A stretch of 64,000 nucleotides of DNA from Oceanobacillus limi (GCF_900111445.1 NZ_FOHE01000002.1:1-64000), one strand, 5' to 3'; numbered from the stretch's first letter, positions 9,195 through 19,278 are shown. The notes: generated from the sequence alone by a model not told the origin. Translations and numbers: made by a program.

Positions 9195-9878
9195 ATGAAT
9201 GTTGCGCAATTAGAACAACAATTAAATGTAACGTTTCACAACCATTCTTTATTAAAGCAAGCATTTACACATTCATCTTATGTGAATGAGCATCGTGATC
9301 AATCTTTTTCGGATAATGAACGTTTAGAGTTTCTTGGAGATGCTGTTTTGGAATTAGGTGTATCTCAGTATTTATATCGTAAAAACCCAACAATGCCTGA
9401 AGGCGAAATGACAAAATTACGGGCGTCAATTGTATGTGAGCCTTCTCTCTATAATTTTGCAAAAGAGCTTCAGTTTGGGAATCACTTATTTCTAGGTAAA
9501 GGAGAAGAACTTACCGGCGGACGTGATCGACCAGCATTATTAGCTGATGTGTTTGAGGCATTTCTTGGCGCACTTTATTTAGATCAAGGCTTTGATACAG
9601 CGTTACAATTTTTAGAGCAAAACGTTTTTCCGAAGATAGATACTGGTGCTTTTTCATATGGGATGGATTATAAAAGTCAATTGCAAGAATTTGTTCAACA
9701 GGAAAAAAATCAGAAAATAGAATATCATATCATTGAAGAAAAAGGCCCATCACATAATAAAGAATTTGTCGCAGAAGTGATTGTTAAAGAGGGAATAACT
9801 GGTATGGGTGTTGGCCGGACAAAAAAAGAAGCAGAGCAACGAGCTGCCAAAAAAGTATTAGATACTTTTCAAAGATAA
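9195..9878 (+). CDS. rnc: Ribonuclease III
   Basis: RNase III cuts double-stranded RNA in rRNA processing and mRNA turnover. The catalytic signature [14 protein letters not shown] is at about residues 41-54, with a second acidic cluster in [19 protein letters not shown] double-stranded RNA binding domain fills the last 70 residues ([10 protein letters not shown] to the end). I chose the ATG preceded by GAGGTG at eight bases rather than the earlier in-frame ATG at 9174, which lies in the acpP terminator tail. The 227-residue product is slightly shorter at the N-terminus than the B. subtilis enzyme. Confidence 0.96.
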   Translation: MNVAQLEQQLNVTFHNHSLLKQAFTHSSYVNEHRDQSFSDNERLEFLGDAVLELGVSQYLYRKNPTMPEGEMTKLRASIVCEPSLYNFAKELQFGNHLFLGKGEELTGGRDRPALLADVFEAFLGALYLDQGFDTALQFLEQNVFPKIDTGAFSYGMDYKSQLQEFVQQEKNQKIEYHIIEEKGPSHNKEFVAEVIVKEGITGMGVGRTKKEAEQRAAKKVLDTFQR

Positions 9879-9887
9879 ACGAAAAAG

Positions 9888-9924
9888 AGAGACTGTAATT
9901 TATTCGCTAGTACAGTCTCTTTTC
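9888..9924. terminator. Terminator between rnc and the convergent UPF0435 gene, probably bidirectional
   Basis: AGAGACTGTA (9888-9897) pairs with TACAGTCTCT (9911-9920), and T-rich sequence follows on the plus strand. An A-run precedes it, which gives a T-run on the minus strand, so it can serve both rnc and the facing gene. Confidence 0.8.
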
Positions 9925-10032
9925 TATTCATAATTTTACTGTCTAGTCTTTATTAATAGTAGTACTCAGCTTTAAGATAGGCCAACTGTGCAAGCTTAAT
10001 AGAGTAACGGTTATAATAAATTGAGAGATGTG

Positions 10033-10257
10033 TTATTTCTTCCTCACGTTACGTAGTTCCTCGATAAAAGCTTGTGTTTCCGAAGTGCTTAATTGCCCTT
10101 TTTGAGAAACAACTTCATAAAGAAATTTGATGTCCTCGTATTTATTTAAGTCGTAATCTTCTGCATCCATCACAGAACGGTTTACTACATTTAACTTCTC
10201 TGCTAGTTCATCAAGAATGAACTTTAGGTTTTCTTGGGTTGGATTTTCTAAATTCAT
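10033..10257 (-). CDS. UPF0435 (DUF1128) family small protein, YfkK-like
   Basis: This 74-residue, highly charged, mostly helical protein matches my recollection of the UPF0435 family (B. subtilis YfkK type), with the typical YEDIKFLYEVVSQKG-like central block and the ELRNVRKK end. No biochemical role is known to me. There is no signal peptide or membrane segment. An AGAGGTG ribosome binding site precedes the ATG. It is transcribed against its neighbours and interrupts the rnc-smc order found in B. subtilis. Confidence 0.8.
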   Translation of the reverse strand: MNLENPTQENLKFILDELAEKLNVVNRSVMDAEDYDLNKYEDIKFLYEVVSQKGQLSTSETQAFIEELRNVRKK

Positions 10258-10401
10258 ATGTACACCTCTTTACATTTGACTATAACAAATAGCTTCATCT
10301 TTTTGATACGCTTCTTTTGTTACTACTTTTATGATAAAATAAATGCGTTAAAAAGCCAACTTCTATTTTTATAATTTTGAAATATAAAGTCGCAATAAGC
10401 C

Positions 10402-10428
10402 TTGAAAAAGAACAGGTTTTACTATAAT
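10402..10428 (+). promoter_or_regulatory. Possible smc promoter
   Basis: TTGAAA (10402-10407) and a perfect TATAAT (10423-10428) stand about 60 bp before smc, but the spacing is only 15 bp. The inverted gene upstream means that smc needs its own promoter somewhere in this 230-bp gap. Confidence 0.4.
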
Positions 10429-10488
10429 TTTAGGGGAACAGATAGTATTTTACATACATCGTGTCAGTTTTCTATTAGGAGAATGATT

Positions 10489-13400
10489 ATGTTTTTAAAA
10501 CGATTAGAAAGTGTGGGGTTTAAATCTTTTGCTGAGCGAATTCAAGTTGATTTCGTTCCGGGAGTTACAGCAGTAGTGGGCCCCAATGGGAGCGGGAAAA
10601 GTAATATTACCGATGCAATTCGCTGGGTGTTAGGAGAACAGTCTGCGAAATCTTTACGTGGATCGAAAATGGAGGATATTATCTTTCAAGGAAGTGATAC
10701 GAGAAGAGCGTTAAATGTTGCGGAAGTGTCATTAGTACTCGACAACTCTGACCAAGCACTTCCGTTAGATTATGAAGAAGTAAGTGTAACGCGTCGTGTC
10801 TACCGTTCCGGGGAGAGTGAATTCTATATTAATAAACAATCCTGTCGGTTAAAAGATATTGTTGATCTATTCATGGACTCCGGGTTAGGGAGAGAAGCTT
10901 TTTCTATTATTAGTCAAGGGAAGGTTGAAGAAATTTTAAGCTCTAAGGCGGAGGAACGTAGGACGATCTTTGAGGAAGCTGCAGGAGTGTTAAAATATAA
11001 ACAACGAAAAAAGAAAGCAGAGTATAAATTAGCCGAAACGCAGGAGAACCTGAATCGTGTGGAAGATATTATTCACGAAATTGAGCAACAGATTGATCCA
11101 TTACAACAACAAGCTGAAACGGCTCAGGAATACTTGAAGCAAAAGGAGTTACTAAAAGAACACGAAATATCATTATTAGTCACAGAAATAGAACATCTCC
11201 ATAATGATTGGCAGCAATTATTAAACGAAATTGACCAAGAAAAAATGAAGGAAATTGAAGTTAAAACGACTATTCAGCAAAAAGAAGCGAAGTTAGAAAC
11301 GGAAAGAAATGAAATTGAGAAGATAGATGACGAAATTGAAGAACTTCAAGCAAAACTTCTAACGACTACGCAATTATTGGAACAATATGAAGGAAAAAAA
11401 CAAGTTTTTCAGGAGCGTTCCAAGCATTACGAAGAAAATAAAAAAAAGCTTGAAGCTCAAAAGAAAGATGCTTTAGAACGTGTTGAAAAATTGGAAATGG
11501 AATTAGCAGAAGAAAAGTCAACACTTAACAAATTGCAGGAGCAACGAGCAAAAACAAAACAAACTGTGGATGAATTAGAACAAAAATTAACAACTGAAGG
11601 CGAAAATATAGTAGAGCAAATAGAAGAATTGAAGTCGGAGTATATTGAATACTTAAATGATCAGGCCGCACTCCGAAATGAAAGACAAACCATCCAACAG
11701 CAAATGCAGCAAATCACGACTAAAAAAGATAAACAAGCAGATAAATTTCAAGACTTAATAAATCTTCGTGATGAATACTCGGAACAGAAAAAACAAAAGA
11801 GTACAGAACTAGAAGAAATGGAACAACAATACAATGGACAAACATCCAAGCTGAAGGAATTAAAAGTAGAATTAGAGGAAGAACGTACTTCTTTTCAGGA
11901 TGCACAAGCGAAGTTATATCAAGGGTATCAGCATATTGAAAAAGTGAAATCTAAAAAAGAGATGCTTGAAGATATGAAAGAAGACTTTCAAGGTTTTTTT
12001 CAAGGGGTTAAAGCTATATTAAAGGCAAGAGAAGAAAAGCAGCTTGAAAACATTCATGGTGCTGTGATCGAATTAGTTGATGTTCCTAAAGCATATATTA
12101 CCGCAATAGAAACGGTGTTGGGTGGGCAAGCACAACACATTATTGTAGAAAATGACCAAAGTGCGAGAAATGCCATTTCTTGGTTGAAGAGAACGAATAG
12201 CGGAAGGGCTACATTTTTACCACTAGGCTCCATACAACCACGCTTTATCATAAAGGAAAGTCTACAAAAAATAACCGACCATCCAGGATTTGTAGGCGTT
12301 GCTTCTGATTTAGTTTCATCCCAAAGTAAATTCCAAAAAGCCATTAATCATCTGATGGGGCATGTAGTTATTGCGAAAACATTAAAGGATGCAAACGAAA
12401 TTGCGAATCTAGTTATGCGTAAATACCGAATAGTGACCTTGGAGGGGGATGTTGTAAATCCAGGTGGTTCTATGTCAGGTGGTGCTCAAAAGAAAACGAA
12501 TCAATCTCTATTCACTCGTGAAAAGGATTTACAAGAATTAACAGATAAACTTGCTGATTACGAGAAAAAAGCACAACGCTTTGAGCAGCAGGTTCAAAAT
12601 CAAAAGAATCAGATCAAGTTGAAAGAAAATGAAATAGAAGCTCTAGAAGCAACTTTAAGTGAAACACAACATTTCTATGATCAAGCAAAGACTGCATTTA
12701 ATGAGATTAATATGAAGTTACGGTCTCTTAATGAAAACCTGTCTTTATACGATCAGGATAAACAGCAATTCAATCAAGAAAGTAATCAACTTCTTCAAAG
12801 GGATAAAGAAATTATACGTAATCTAGAGGAGATTGAACAAAAACTGAGCGACATTCAAGTGAAAATTGATCAGCTAACGGAGCAGGAAAAATCCTTTAAA
12901 GAAAATCGGGAACAACTTCAACAAGAGCTTCACCAAAATCAGGTATCACTTGCTGAACAAGAAGAACGTTTGAAAAACCAGCGTTTAAAGACACGTACGC
13001 TACATGAACAAATCGAAGAATTACGTGAGCAGCTTGACGTTTATACCAATGAGTTAGAGCAATTAATCGCATTAAAACATGGTGAAGAGACAGAAGAAGA
13101 AATGGATGCTTCGATTCATCAAACAAAAGCTGAAAAAGATACGATTACGGAATCGATCCAAACGAAACGATCGGAGCGAACAAAGCAAACTCAATTGATG
13201 CAAGATCAAGAAAGGGAGCTAAAAGAAGAAACAAAACAACATCAGGTGCTCTCTCAAACAATCCAACACAAAGAGGTAAAAGCAAACCGTTTAGACGTTG
13301 ATTTAGAGAATAAGTTATCACATTTACAAACGGAATATACAATGACTTTCGAAAAGGCAAAGCAGTCCTATCCGAAAACAGATGATGTTGAAAAAACTAA

Positions 13401-14055
13401 ATCGAAAGTAAAGGAAATAAAATGGAGTATCGAGCAGTTAGGAACCGTAAATATAGGTGCGATTGATGAATATGAGCGGATATCGGAGCGCTATCAATTC
13501 TTGATCGAACAAAAGACAGATTTGGTAGAAGCTAAGGAGACGATGTATACAGTTATTGCCGAAATGGATGAAGAGATGGAAAAGTTATTTAATGACACCT
13601 TTACTCAAATAAAAGAAGAGTTTGCGATCGTCTTCAAAGAACTATTTGGTGGTGGACGGGCTGAACTGAAATTGACCGATCCAAAAAGTTTATTAGATAC
13701 AGGCGTTGACATTATTGCTCAACCTCCAGGTAAGAAACTACAAAACTTAGGTTTGCTATCTGGTGGGGAACGTGCATTAACTGCAATTGCATTACTGTTT
13801 GCAATTTTACGCGTTCGACCAGTTCCGTTTTGTGTATTAGATGAGGTAGAAGCGGCATTAGATGAGGCAAATGTTGCCCGCTTTGCAAAATATGTAAAAA
13901 TGTATAGTGAAAACACCCAATTTATTGTCATCACCCATCGTAAAGGTACAATGGAAGAATCTGATGTGCTTTACGGTGTTACCATGCAAGAATCTGGTGT
14001 ATCACGATTAGTATCGGTTCGACTCGAGGAAACGAAGGAATTAATTGAATCATAA
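10489..14055 (+). CDS. smc: Chromosome partition protein SMC
   Basis: SMC is the ATPase of the condensin-like SMC-ScpAB complex that organises and separates chromosomes. The N-terminal Walker A, VVGPNGSGKSNITDAIRW, starts near residue 29. Two long coiled coils flank a hinge around residues 510-670. The C-terminal half-ATPase has the LSGGERALTAIALLFAIL signature and Walker B VLDEVEAALDEAN. The product has 1188 residues, as in Bacillus. The start is the ATG after AGGAG giving MFLKRLESVGFKSFAERI; the frame is open 87 bases further upstream, but that part does not resemble SMC. ftsY follows and is nearly overlapping. Confidence 0.98.
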   Translation: MFLKRLESVGFKSFAERIQVDFVPGVTAVVGPNGSGKSNITDAIRWVLGEQSAKSLRGSKMEDIIFQGSDTRRALNVAEVSLVLDNSDQALPLDYEEVSVTRRVYRSGESEFYINKQSCRLKDIVDLFMDSGLGREAFSIISQGKVEEILSSKAEERRTIFEEAAGVLKYKQRKKKAEYKLAETQENLNRVEDIIHEIEQQIDPLQQQAETAQEYLKQKELLKEHEISLLVTEIEHLHNDWQQLLNEIDQEKMKEIEVKTTIQQKEAKLETERNEIEKIDDEIEELQAKLLTTTQLLEQYEGKKQVFQERSKHYEENKKKLEAQKKDALERVEKLEMELAEEKSTLNKLQEQRAKTKQTVDELEQKLTTEGENIVEQIEELKSEYIEYLNDQAALRNERQTIQQQMQQITTKKDKQADKFQDLINLRDEYSEQKKQKSTELEEMEQQYNGQTSKLKELKVELEEERTSFQDAQAKLYQGYQHIEKVKSKKEMLEDMKEDFQGFFQGVKAILKAREEKQLENIHGAVIELVDVPKAYITAIETVLGGQAQHIIVENDQSARNAISWLKRTNSGRATFLPLGSIQPRFIIKESLQKITDHPGFVGVASDLVSSQSKFQKAINHLMGHVVIAKTLKDANEIANLVMRKYRIVTLEGDVVNPGGSMSGGAQKKTNQSLFTREKDLQELTDKLADYEKKAQRFEQQVQNQKNQIKLKENEIEALEATLSETQHFYDQAKTAFNEINMKLRSLNENLSLYDQDKQQFNQESNQLLQRDKEIIRNLEEIEQKLSDIQVKIDQLTEQEKSFKENREQLQQELHQNQVSLAEQEERLKNQRLKTRTLHEQIEELREQLDVYTNELEQLIALKHGEETEEEMDASIHQTKAEKDTITESIQTKRSERTKQTQLMQDQERELKEETKQHQVLSQTIQHKEVKANRLDVDLENKLSHLQTEYTMTFEKAKQSYPKTDDVEKTKSKVKEIKWSIEQLGTVNIGAIDEYERISERYQFLIEQKTDLVEAKETMYTVIAEMDEEMEKLFNDTFTQIKEEFAIVFKELFGGGRAELKLTDPKSLLDTGVDIIAQPPGKKLQNLGLLSGGERALTAIALLFAILRVRPVPFCVLDEVEAALDEANVARFAKYVKMYSENTQFIVITHRKGTMEESDVLYGVTMQESGVSRLVSVRLEETKELIES

Positions 14056-14068
14056 GGAGTGTTGGATG

Positions 14069-15064
14069 ATGGGCTTCATGGATAAACTAAAAAATAAATT
14101 TAAACAAAAAGATAACGAAGAAGTATCAACAAAATATAAAGAAGGTATGAAAAAAACAAGAAATTCTTTTTCTGGGAAAATTAACGATTTAATTGCCCGT
14201 TATCGCAAAGTAGATGAAGATTTTTTTGAAGAATTAGAGGAAGTATTAATTTCAGCAGATGTTGGCGTTATGACGGTAATGGATCTTATTGATGAATTAA
14301 AAATGGAAGTGAAACGTCAAAAAATAAAAGATTCAAGCGATATCAAAGAAGTTATTTCTGAAAAATTAGTGGAAATCTACTATGGTGATGATGATGAAGA
14401 AATAGAAGAAGTCAACCTACAAGAAAATGAGCTTTCCATTATCCTAGTCGTAGGTGTAAACGGAGTTGGTAAAACAACCTCGATTGGGAAGCTAGCACAT
14501 CAATTAAAAAGCGAAGGCAAAAATGTTGTATTAGCTGCGGGAGATACATTTCGAGCAGGTGCGATAGAACAACTAGAGGTCTGGGGAGAACGTGCAGAAG
14601 TAGATGTAATCAAACACCAAGAAGGTAGTGATCCTGCTGCTGTTATTTTTGACGGTATTAAAGCAGCAAAATCTCGACAAGCGGATGTGTTAATTTGTGA
14701 TACAGCAGGAAGGTTACAAAATAAAGTGAATCTGATGAATGAGCTTTCTAAAGTGAAACGTGTTATTGAACGAGAAGTTCCAGGTGCACCACATGAAGTA
14801 TTGCTTGTATTGGATGCGACTACTGGACAAAATGCTTTGAGCCAAGCGAAAACCTTTTCTGAAGCAACGGACGTATCCGGTATCGTGCTAACAAAGTTAG
14901 ATGGAACAGCAAAGGGTGGTATTGTCCTCGCGATTCGACACGAATTAGAGATTCCTGTTAAATTTGTTGGGCTGGGTGAGCAAATAGAAGATTTACAAAA
15001 ATTTAACGCAAATGCTTTTGTCTATGGATTATTTGCTGATATGTTGGAAGAGGATCCAAGTTAG
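14069..15064 (+). CDS. ftsY: Signal recognition particle receptor FtsY
   Basis: FtsY is the SRP receptor GTPase that brings ribosome-nascent chain complexes to the membrane. It has an N-terminal helical N domain (RYRKVDEDFFEELEEVLISADVG) and a G domain with GVNGVGKTTSIGKLA, DTFRAGAIEQL, DTAGRLQNK and TKLDGTAKGG. The long acidic A domain of E. coli FtsY is absent, as in other Bacillota. AAGGAG sits 6-9 bases before two adjacent ATGs, so the start may be three bases earlier. It follows smc by 13 bp and shares the SRP theme with ylxM and ffh downstream. Confidence 0.96.
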   Translation: MGFMDKLKNKFKQKDNEEVSTKYKEGMKKTRNSFSGKINDLIARYRKVDEDFFEELEEVLISADVGVMTVMDLIDELKMEVKRQKIKDSSDIKEVISEKLVEIYYGDDDEEIEEVNLQENELSIILVVGVNGVGKTTSIGKLAHQLKSEGKNVVLAAGDTFRAGAIEQLEVWGERAEVDVIKHQEGSDPAAVIFDGIKAAKSRQADVLICDTAGRLQNKVNLMNELSKVKRVIEREVPGAPHEVLLVLDATTGQNALSQAKTFSEATDVSGIVLTKLDGTAKGGIVLAIRHELEIPVKFVGLGEQIEDLQKFNANAFVYGLFADMLEEDPS

Positions 15065-15081
15065 GAATAGGTGGAATGAAC

Positions 15082-15111
15082 TTGACAATCGTTCTATTTA
15101 TTCGTTAAGAT
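15082..15111 (+). promoter_or_regulatory. Promoter for ylxM-ffh
   Basis: A perfect TTGACA is followed after 18 bp by TAAGAT, just upstream of ylxM. The -10 is imperfect (4 of 6), so this is a plausible but unproven extra promoter inside the smc-ffh cluster. Confidence 0.5.
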
Positions 15112-15149
15112 AAAATGTAAAGGAAATTCACTTAACAAGGGGTGTAGGC

Positions 15150-15476
15150 ATGCTAGAAAAAACAACACGGATGAATTATTTATTAGATTTTTACCAAGCA
15201 TTATTAACACCCAAACAACGTAATTATATGGAAATGTATTATTTGGAAGATTATTCTTTAGGTGAAATTTCTGAGTTATTCCAAGTATCACGCCAAGCAG
15301 TATATGATAATATTAAGCGAACAGAATCCATGTTGGAGTCTTATGAGGAGAAATTACACTTATACGATAAATTTCAACAACGTTCGAAACTAATGGAAAA
15401 ACTAAGTGATGAAGCTAGTGATTTAGATTCGGATCAATTGAGTTCGTTAATAAATCAATTAAAAGAAATAGATTAG
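15150..15476 (+). CDS. ylxM: YlxM/p13 family putative DNA-binding protein (UPF0122)
   Basis: This 108-residue protein has a sigma-70 region-4-like helix-turn-helix at about residues 17-60 ([37 protein letters not shown]) split across well conserved blocks. YlxM proteins are encoded immediately before ffh in many Bacillota and have been linked to SRP function in streptococci. The ribosome binding site is AAGGGGTG. It lies 12 bp before ffh, so the two are translated together. A role in tuning SRP assembly or expression is an inference from this fixed position. Confidence 0.92.
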   Translation: MLEKTTRMNYLLDFYQALLTPKQRNYMEMYYLEDYSLGEISELFQVSRQAVYDNIKRTESMLESYEEKLHLYDKFQQRSKLMEKLSDEASDLDSDQLSSLINQLKEID

Positions 15477-15488
15477 GGGGAACCCTCG

Positions 15489-16832
15489 ATGGCATTTGAA
15501 GGATTAGCCGATCGTTTACAAGATACAATTAAAAAGATCACTGGTAAAGGAAAGGTTTCTGAGCAAGATGTAAAAGAAATGACTCGTGAAGTTCGTTTAG
15601 CTTTGTTAGAAGCGGATGTTAATTTTAAAGTAGTCAAAGATTTAATCAAGCGTATTAAAGAGCGGGCTGTTGGACAGGAAGTTATGGAAAGCCTAACACC
15701 TGGACAACAAGTAATTAAAGTGGTAAAAGAAGAACTAACCGAATTGATGGGTGGAGAGCAAAGTAAGATTGCGGTAGCTGATCGCTCCCCTACCGTTATC
15801 ATGATGGTTGGTCTACAAGGTGCAGGTAAAACGACAACTACCGGTAAACTTGCTAATCACTTACGTAAAAAACATAATCGCTCTCCACTATTGGTTGCTT
15901 GTGATGTGTATCGTCCTGCTGCAATTAAACAATTAGAAACGCTAGGTCAACAATTAGACATGCCTGTATTTTCAAAGGGTACGGATGCTAATCCAGTTGA
16001 TATAGCCAAAGAAGCTATTGATAAAGCAAAAGAAGATCATAATGATTATGTGATTATTGATACAGCTGGTCGTCTACATGTTGATTCTGATTTAATGGAA
16101 GAGCTTGACCAAATAAAAGAAACGGTTAATCCAAATGAGATTTTCTTAGTAGTGGACGCCATGACCGGTCAAGATGCTGTCAATGTCGCAGAAAGCTTTA
16201 ATGAGCAATTAGATGTGTCTGGTGTAGTTTTAACGAAGCTTGATGGGGATACACGTGGTGGTGCTGCGCTTTCCATTAAAGCGGTCACTAATAAACCAAT
16301 TAAATTTGCGGGTATGGGGGAAAAGCTGGATCAACTAGAACCTTTCCACCCAGAACGTATGGCCTCTCGCATATTGGGTATGGGTGATGTGCTATCTTTA
16401 ATTGAAAAGGCACAAACGAATGTAGACGAAAAGCAAGCGAAGCAGTTAGAAGAAAAAATGCGCACCATGTCGTTTACATTTGATGACTTTTTAGAGCAAA
16501 TGGGTCAAGTGAAAAACATGGGACCACTAGAAGATTTAATGGCGATGATACCTGGAGCAAACAAGATGAAGGGATTGAAAAATGCGCAAATTGATGAGAA
16601 ACAACTTTCTCATGTTGAAGCAATCATTCAATCGATGACAAAAAAAGAACGTCAGGATCCTAGCTTAATGAATGCAAGTCGTAAAAAACGGATTGCAAAA
16701 GGTTCCGGAACGTCTGTTTCTCAAGTGAATCGTTTGTTAAAACAGTTTGACGAGATGAAGAAAATGATGAAGCAGATGACAAACATGCAAAAAGGGAAAA
16801 AAGGAAAAGGGATGAAATTTCCTTTTATGTAA
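15489..16832 (+). CDS. ffh: Signal recognition particle protein Ffh
   Basis: Ffh binds 4.5S/6S-type SRP RNA and signal sequences and targets membrane proteins through FtsY. The NG GTPase domain has GLQGAGKTTTTGKLA, DVYRPAAIKQL, DTAGRLHVD and TKLDGDTRGG. The C-terminal M domain (about residues 300-447) is rich in methionine, with the RNA-binding block SRKKRIAKGSGTSVSQVNRLLKQF and a Met/Lys/Gly tail. The length, 447 residues, is typical. AGGGGG precedes the ATG. No clear terminator follows. Confidence 0.98.
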   Translation: MAFEGLADRLQDTIKKITGKGKVSEQDVKEMTREVRLALLEADVNFKVVKDLIKRIKERAVGQEVMESLTPGQQVIKVVKEELTELMGGEQSKIAVADRSPTVIMMVGLQGAGKTTTTGKLANHLRKKHNRSPLLVACDVYRPAAIKQLETLGQQLDMPVFSKGTDANPVDIAKEAIDKAKEDHNDYVIIDTAGRLHVDSDLMEELDQIKETVNPNEIFLVVDAMTGQDAVNVAESFNEQLDVSGVVLTKLDGDTRGGAALSIKAVTNKPIKFAGMGEKLDQLEPFHPERMASRILGMGDVLSLIEKAQTNVDEKQAKQLEEKMRTMSFTFDDFLEQMGQVKNMGPLEDLMAMIPGANKMKGLKNAQIDEKQLSHVEAIIQSMTKKERQDPSLMNASRKKRIAKGSGTSVSQVNRLLKQFDEMKKMMKQMTNMQKGKKGKGMKFPFM

Positions 16833-16927
16833 GAGGTATATAAGGAATTATGCAGCACTATATTTCTCTAAAAAGGACTCTGAAGAATAATAATTATAAG
16901 TTTTGTTATGTTGTAATGTAAAAACAC

Positions 16928-16956
16928 TTTACAGACGAACAAGTTTCTGTTAGAAT
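16928..16956 (+). promoter_or_regulatory. Sigma-A promoter for rpsP-khpA
   Basis: TTTACA and TAGAAT are 17 bp apart, about 55 bp before rpsP. The rest of the 177-bp ffh-rpsP gap holds no gene that I can see. Confidence 0.7.
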
Positions 16957-17009
16957 CTAAACTTGTGATAAACATTTTAGATAAACATAATTATGGAGGT
17001 GCAAGACAC

Positions 17010-17279
17010 ATGGCAGTAAAAATTCGTTTAAAACGTATGGGATCAAAAAGAAACCCATTTTACCGTATCGTAGTAGCTGATTCACGTTCTCCACGTGATG
17101 GACGTTCTATTGAACAAATTGGAACTTATAACCCAGTAGTTAATCCAGTTGAAGTAAAAATAGATGAAGAAAAAGCACTTGATTGGATGACCAAAGGTGC
17201 AAAACCAAGTGATACAGTACGCAACCTTTTCTCAAATGAAGGCATCATGAAAAAATTCCACGAACAGAAAAATCAATAG
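17010..17279 (+). CDS. rpsP: 30S ribosomal protein S16
   Basis: This 89-residue basic protein starts with the conserved [21 protein letters not shown] and contains the SRSPRDGR motif. It is needed for assembly of the 30S subunit. The ATG is preceded by TGGAGGTG; the open frame extends 45 bases further upstream but has no support there. khpA follows after 18 bp, and a terminator stands after khpA. Confidence 0.98.
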   Translation: MAVKIRLKRMGSKRNPFYRIVVADSRSPRDGRSIEQIGTYNPVVNPVEVKIDEEKALDWMTKGAKPSDTVRNLFSNEGIMKKFHEQKNQ

Positions 17280-17297
17280 TAAAGTAGTGTGATAATC

Positions 17298-17525
17298 ATG
17301 AAAGCCCTAATCGAATCGATCGTTACTCCTCTTGTAGATCATCCGGAAGATGTTGTTGTAAATGAAAAAGTAGAAGAATCGAAAGTAGTTTACCATCTTA
17401 CGGTTAATCAAGATGATGTAGGGAAAGTTATTGGAAAGAATGGGCGTATTGCAAAAGCGATCCGAACAGTTGTATATGCAGCTAAAACGGATGCTAACAA
17501 GCGAATTTATTTGGATATCATGTAA
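17298..17525 (+). CDS. khpA: KH-domain RNA-binding protein KhpA (YlqC)
   Basis: This 75-residue protein is a single KH domain with the GKVIGKNGRIAKAIR form of the GxxG loop, which contacts single-stranded RNA. KhpA works with KhpB (Jag) in several Bacillota, where the pair affects cell elongation and small-RNA binding. The ribosome binding site is weak (AAAGTAGTG). The stop codon is part of the terminator stem, so translation and termination are physically linked. In-frame GTG at 17289 is an alternative start. Confidence 0.93.
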   Translation: MKALIESIVTPLVDHPEDVVVNEKVEESKVVYHLTVNQDDVGKVIGKNGRIAKAIRTVVYAAKTDANKRIYLDIM

Positions 17526-17552
17526 AGGGAAAGGGGATACCTTTCCCTTTTT
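17524..17552 (+). terminator. Intrinsic terminator after khpA
   Basis: AAAGGGAAAGG (17524-17534) pairs with CCTTTCCCTTT (17540-17550) around a five-base loop, followed by Ts. The stem begins inside the khpA stop codon. Confidence 0.85.
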
Positions 17553-17600
17553 ACACATCTCTGGGGAATAAAATAAGATTTAGTTTGTGGGGGGATTAGA

Positions 17601-17990
17601 ATGGAAATAATGAAGAAAGTCCTAATCAAACAAATTATTACAGAGAAAAGTAAAGATAAATTGAAAGCTAAATTTTCTGATGCAAAAATGCGACTTGAGC
17701 AAGAGTGTCAACAACTCTTATTTGAACAACGGAAATTACAAAATAAACCGGGAGTTTCCAAACAGGATATTTCAGAACGCTTTCAGCAGGAAATTAATAA
17801 ACGTAAGGAAAAATTAAGACTAATTGATTTTAAAATAGATCAATTGGATATGCTAGCTATTGGTAGTGAAATCGTTGAAAAAGAAGTTGAAGCTCTTGTT
17901 GAAGTGAGTGTTGGATCTCATTGGAATGAAATAATGGAACAAACAGCAATTGTCATCAAAGATGATGTTGTTGTAAGGATCGATAAATAG
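17601..17990 (+). CDS. ylqD: YlqD family protein
   Basis: This 129-residue protein is recognised mainly by its fixed position between khpA and rimM, and by its layout: a lysine- and glutamate-rich coiled coil over about residues 15-85 followed by a short beta-rich tail ([16 protein letters not shown]...IKDDVVVRI). The function is unknown to me. GGGGGGA precedes the ATG. It lies 11 bp before rimM, so a link to ribosome maturation is possible but only positional. Confidence 0.85.
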   Translation: MEIMKKVLIKQIITEKSKDKLKAKFSDAKMRLEQECQQLLFEQRKLQNKPGVSKQDISERFQQEINKRKEKLRLIDFKIDQLDMLAIGSEIVEKEVEALVEVSVGSHWNEIMEQTAIVIKDDVVVRIDK

Positions 17991-18001
17991 CGGGTGAGGT
18001 T

Positions 18002-18517
18002 ATGACAGATAATATGTACAATATAGGTAAGATAGTGAACACACATGGTATTCGAGGAGAAGTCAAAGTACTTCGTATTAGTGATTTTGATGAACGGTTT
18101 CAAGTTGGAAAGACCGTTTACATAGATAAGGGGTCGAAAGAAAGCACGGCTTTAATTATCGATGGACATCGAGTACATAAAGGTTTCGATCTACTACATT
18201 TTGAGGGTTACGATAATATTAATGATGTAGAGCATTTCAAAGGTTGTTATCTAAAGATTTCAGAGGAACAACAAACAGAGTTACTGGAGAATGAGTTTTA
18301 CTACCATGAAATTATTGGATGTGAAGTAAAGACGACATCTGAGGAACTATTAGGTGTTGTTAAGGAAATCTTATCACCTGGTGCGAATGATGTATGGGTT
18401 ATTAAACCCAAAAAAGGGAAAGATATTCTAATTCCATACATTGAAGAGGTTGTTAAAACAATCGATGTGGAGGAAAAACTTATTGTCATTGAACCAATGG
18501 AAGGATTGTTAGATTAA
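18002..18517 (+). CDS. rimM: Ribosome maturation factor RimM
   Basis: RimM helps assemble the head of the 30S subunit near S19. The N-terminal RimM domain starts with [22 protein letters not shown], and the C-terminal PRC-barrel contains [18 protein letters not shown] and [10 protein letters not shown]. The length, 171 residues, is normal. Its last base is the first base of trmD, so translation is coupled to the tRNA methyltransferase, as in most bacteria. Confidence 0.97.
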   Translation: MTDNMYNIGKIVNTHGIRGEVKVLRISDFDERFQVGKTVYIDKGSKESTALIIDGHRVHKGFDLLHFEGYDNINDVEHFKGCYLKISEEQQTELLENEFYYHEIIGCEVKTTSEELLGVVKEILSPGANDVWVIKPKKGKDILIPYIEEVVKTIDVEEKLIVIEPMEGLLD

Positions 18518-19251
18518 TGCATATTGATATTTTAACACTTTTTCCAGAAATGATTGACCCAATCTTTCAATCCTCTATACTAAAAAAAGCGCAGGAAAAA
18601 CAAAAATTCAGTTACAATTTAGTGAATTTCCGTGATTATACTACGAACAAACATAATAAAGTAGATGATTACCCTTATGGCGGTGGAGCTGGCATGGTGC
18701 TAACTCCTCAACCTGTTTTTGATGCTGTGGAATCCGTAAAACAAGAAAAAGCTACAAAACCACGAGTTGTCTTAATGTGTCCACAAGGTGAAACATTTAA
18801 TCAGAAAAAAGCGGAAGAACTAGCAAAGGAAGACCATTTAATATTTATTTGTGGCCATTATGAAGGCTATGACGAACGGATTAGGGAGCATCTTATAACA
18901 GACGAAGTATCAATTGGTGATTATGTTTTAACAGGTGGAGAACTAGGTGCTATGGTTGTGGTTGATAGTGTTGTTCGCTTGCTGCCAGAAGTTTTAGGTA
19001 ATGAAGAATCTGCACCTCAAGATTCTTTTTCTACAGGATTACTAGAGCATCCTCATTATACACGTCCCGCTGATTTTAGGGGAATGAAGGTCCCGGATAT
19101 TCTGCTTTCGGGTGATCACGCAAAAATTGATCAGTGGCGTAAAAAAGAATCTCTAAAACGGACTTATCAAAGGCGTAAGGAATTACTGGATCATCATCAA
19201 TTATCTCCTGCGGAAAAAGAGATGCTAGATGAGTTAAAAGATGAATTGTAA
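18517..19251 (+). CDS. trmD: tRNA (guanine-N1)-methyltransferase TrmD
   Basis: TrmD makes m1G37 in tRNAs and prevents +1 frameshifting. It is a SPOUT enzyme with a trefoil knot. The knot motifs are visible as [11 protein letters not shown] near residue 110 and [19 protein letters not shown] near residue 132, and the [13 protein letters not shown] motif lies near residue 50. Length is 244 residues. AAGGA lies about 10 bases before the ATG, inside the rimM end. rplS follows after 151 bp with its own promoter. Confidence 0.98.
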   Translation: MHIDILTLFPEMIDPIFQSSILKKAQEKQKFSYNLVNFRDYTTNKHNKVDDYPYGGGAGMVLTPQPVFDAVESVKQEKATKPRVVLMCPQGETFNQKKAEELAKEDHLIFICGHYEGYDERIREHLITDEVSIGDYVLTGGELGAMVVVDSVVRLLPEVLGNEESAPQDSFSTGLLEHPHYTRPADFRGMKVPDILLSGDHAKIDQWRKKESLKRTYQRRKELLDHHQLSPAEKEMLDELKDEL

Positions 19252-19278
19252 TTTTGCCTCGAAAAAATATATTGATAG

